A DNA stretch of 20,580 nt, from positions 130,773-151,352 of the forward strand of contig NW_014577662.1 in the NCBI RefSeq assembly GCF_000485595.1, written 5' to 3'. The position numbers and the translations under genes are program-made. Position 1 is the stretch's first letter; each line of letters starts with the position of its first letter. The DNA is from Priapulus caudatus. Lineage: Eukaryota > Priapulida > Priapulimorpha > Priapulimorphida > Priapulidae. Below are positions 18,205 through 20,580 of this stretch, one piece after another. Below the pieces are notes generated by a model. It worked only from the letters and a program-made list of their open reading frames with translations. It did not search any database and was not told the DNA's origin.

Positions 18205-18992
18205 TTCTATACGAAGATATTGCGCATGCGCTAAACCAGTAACGTAGCCAGGTTATGTACTTAATGGTATATGCAGCAAGGAGCTTACATGCAAGGGCTG
18301 CTTCCTATTTCTGAAGTGAGGTCTACTGATGAAATTTTATCATATAGATCTATGCTAGGATAACTCCTCTTCATTTTAAATTCCTAATGTTTGCAAAATG
18401 TTCTTCTTCTCGGGAGATATTGCGCATGCGCGAGCAATGTTTCAGACGTGCGGTACGGCCAAATGAAAAGTACGTAAATATAGCTTGCTGAGGGAGAGAG
18501 GGGTGGGAAATTGAGGAAAGGTATCAGGGAAGACAGTCGATGGGCGGTAGAGGGAGAAGGAGGCAGAGCGTGTGACAATGGAGAAAACGGGAAGGGCGGG
18601 CGGGGATGAAGTAGGAGTTTTGCACCCTACAGGCTAGGGCGCTCTCGTAACTATAAACAGAGGTCTACTGATAAGAATTAATTAGAGAAACCTATGTTGA
18701 GATATCCCCTGACAATACTAAATGCGTTTTTATCACAAAATAAAACTGCTCTGGTGAGATATTGCGCATGCGCTAAACCAGTAACGTATAGCCAGGTTAT
18801 GTACTTAATGGTATATGCAGCGGGGACCTTACATGTAAGGTCTGCTTCCTATTTCTGAAGTGAGGTATACTGATGAAATGTTATCATATAGAGCTATGAT
18901 AGGATAAGCCCTCTTCATTTTAAATTCATAATGTTTGCAAAATATTTTTCTTCTCGGGAGATATTGCGCATGCGCGAGCACCGTTTCAGACG
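18205..18992. repeat. 545-bp satellite array, block 3 (clean units)
   Basis: The array resumes inside a B module (palindrome at 18222). A palindromes follow at 18422 and 18966, and a B palindrome at 18764. The GGAGCTTACATGCAAGGGCTGC and AAATTCCTAATG variants tie its start to the unit 1/2 junction near 11580-11690. The next unit carries TGACAATAC and is of the short type. A perfect ACCTTACATGTAAGGT palindrome lies near 18826-18841. Confidence 0.95.
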
Positions 18993-20580
18993 CGGCGGTA
19001 CCGTTCGCGGAGGCAACCAGGAGAACAGTAAGCGCGTGTAAGAATACGTAGGCCTTGCGAGCCACTGGAGGGATAGGAGGGGTGGGGCCGGAAGAACTAA
19101 GGAAGGTGGCAGGGCGTCCGGGAAGCACATAGTCCGAGATGAGAGCGCGAGTGGAAGAAGAAGCCAGGCCTGAGTTGTGCGAGACAACTGTAAGACAAAG
19201 AGGAAGGACGGCTGGGGATAAAAAGCAGGAGTTTTGCGGCCCTAATCTGGCTAGGGAGGGAGGCTCACCCGTACCTAGTAAACAGCGAGATCTACTGATA
19301 TGAGTTGTATTAACAGGAACCTATGCGTGAGATATCGCCCTGACCATCACTACTAAATGCCGTTTTTGCCAAACACAGCAAATAAAACTTATCTATATTG
19401 AATATTGCGCATGGTGCGAGGCGCAAAAGAAAACAGCTAACGTAGGCCAGGGATACCGAGGTATCAACGCGGGGACCTTACAGTCAGACATAATTCAGGT
19501 CTGCTTTCTACTTTATATCTGAAGTAAAGGTATATTGATAAAAAATTTTTATCCCACTATAGAGCTATGCTAGGATAAAAGCGACCGCTGGTCTTTATAC
19601 TTAAATTCATAAATGTTTGAAAAGTATTTTTGGGCTTCATCGGGGGAGATATTTGCGCATGGCGCCGAGCAACCCGTTTCAAGCACGTGCGGCACGAGTA
19701 ACGGCCAAACGGAAAAGGCAGCAGTTAAGTAACTATGGAATTGCTGCAGGGAAGAGAGGACTGGTGGGGAAGCAATGGCAGAAAACAGTCGAAGAAGGCG
19801 GGAAGGAGAAGGGCGAGCGGCTGAGGGTGGCGCACCAATGTAGACAAAAGGGAAGGGCGCGGCGGGTGAATAAAGTAGGCGAGTTATTGCAGACCCTACA
19901 GGGCGGCTAGGTCGGCGGCACGTGAGCTCGCTAACTATAAGCAGAGGTCTACTAATAAGAATTAATTACGACAACCGTATTGTTGAGATAATTTCTTGAC
20001 AATACTAAATGCGTCTTTTTTATAAGCACAATAAAAACTCGTATGCTGGAGATATTTGGCGCATGTGCGGCTAACGTAACATACGTGCTTAGAAACCAGC
20101 TAACCGGAGTAGCCAGAGGTAGTCGTACTCGCTAATGGTATAAGGACCTGGTAATAGGGCAGCACACTGAAGACGCTTACATGTAAAGTCTGCTTCGTCA
20201 TTCTTCTGAAGTGAGGTTTATAGCTGATAAATATTATCATATAGAGCTATGACGGCACACACAATACGCCCCTCTGTCATCTTTACAATTCACTAAGTAT
20301 TTCGCACAACGTAGTGTTTATTCTGCTTTCTCCCTGGGTAGAGATATTGCGCGCATGCGCGGAGCACCCCGTTGTACGAGATGCGGCGGCTTGCGGCCGA
20401 AAACGAAGAAGGTACATGATAAATTATATCAGGCTGCTGAGGGATAGAGGGGTGGGAAACTAAGGGAGGTGGCAGGGAACAATAAGTCGAGGGCGCGTGG
20501 GAAGGAGAGGAGGCTGAGTTGTGCGACCATGGAGACAGAGAAGGGCGGCTGGGGATCAGTGGAAGTTTTGCACCAGTACG
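18993..20580. repeat. Noisy satellite units, near-copy of 12.93-14.22 kb
   Basis: The same satellite continues, but with small insertions every few bases, so that units swell to about 690 bp. Despite the noise, unit-specific variants follow the order of units 4, 5 and 6. These include CATAGTC and GAAGAAGAAG, then CGTATGCTG before the B palindrome, then a CGGTGCGGCC-like A flank and a TTTTGCAC(C)AGTACG end. The excess bases with few deletions look like raw single-molecule read error rather than evolutionary decay. Open frames here should not be annotated. Confidence 0.85.

Noticed and set aside
11138-19187. Recurring minus-strand open frames of 70-120 residues (ending [17 protein letters not shown] or a shifted version)
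   Set aside because: They recur because the satellite recurs; the upstream parts shift frame from unit to unit and no homology or start conservation is evident. The plus-strand frame is the one joined to P450.

Overview
This window is eukaryotic, almost certainly animal DNA, and probably from an invertebrate with a repeat-rich genome. The only convincing coding DNA is in short exons with GT-AG boundaries. There is a degenerate TTAGGG-type (CCCTAA) block, a decayed Ty3/gypsy retrotransposon, a tRNA-derived SINE, foldback/MITE-like elements and many microsatellites. No bacterial-style operons, rRNA or CRISPR are visible. I cannot name the species.

Layout. 1-3.8 kb is non-coding DNA with palindromes and hairpins. 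At 3825-3876 on the minus strand is a 52-nt exon that looks like the second coding exon (SPX domain) of an XPR1-type phosphate exporter. 4.3-9.0 kb is a run of repeats: a 22-bp minisatellite, a 161-bp long hairpin, an interstitial telomere-like tract, (GTT)n, a (TA)n/(CA)n block, a degenerate CAACTT-type array, a 24-bp minisatellite and a 203-bp element with perfect 37-bp terminal inverted repeats. From 9125 to 11258 on the plus strand are the last four exons of a CYP2-like cytochrome P450. Their summed length is 864 nt, exactly 288 codons including the stop, with all junctions in phase. The N-terminal half of the protein is not in the window.

From 11136 to the end the window is dominated by a tandem repeat of about 545 bp per unit. 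Each unit contains two diverged copies of a module of about 114 bp, and each module ends in the palindrome GCGCATGCGC. Units alternate between two subtypes, giving a dimer of about 1.1 kb. The first unit begins inside the P450 last exon and supplies its last 40 or so codons and its stop. The array is interrupted at 12.3-12.9 kb by unrelated DNA. It is interrupted again at 14.6-18.2 kb by a (CATA)n tract, an orphan exon with an EF-hand-like end, and a broken minus-strand Ty3/gypsy pol.

The last 1.6 kb (about 18,990-20,580) looks like an insertion-riddled copy of 12.93-14.22 kb, carrying the same unit-specific variants in the same order. This pattern suggests unpolished long-read sequence or an assembly artefact rather than natural divergence.

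The genes do not form a pathway. The P450 (oxidative metabolism at the ER) and the XPR1-like exon (phosphate export) lie on opposite strands. The most interesting structures are the P450/satellite fusion, the nested organisation of the satellite with its NRF1-like palindromes, and the noisy terminal duplication.
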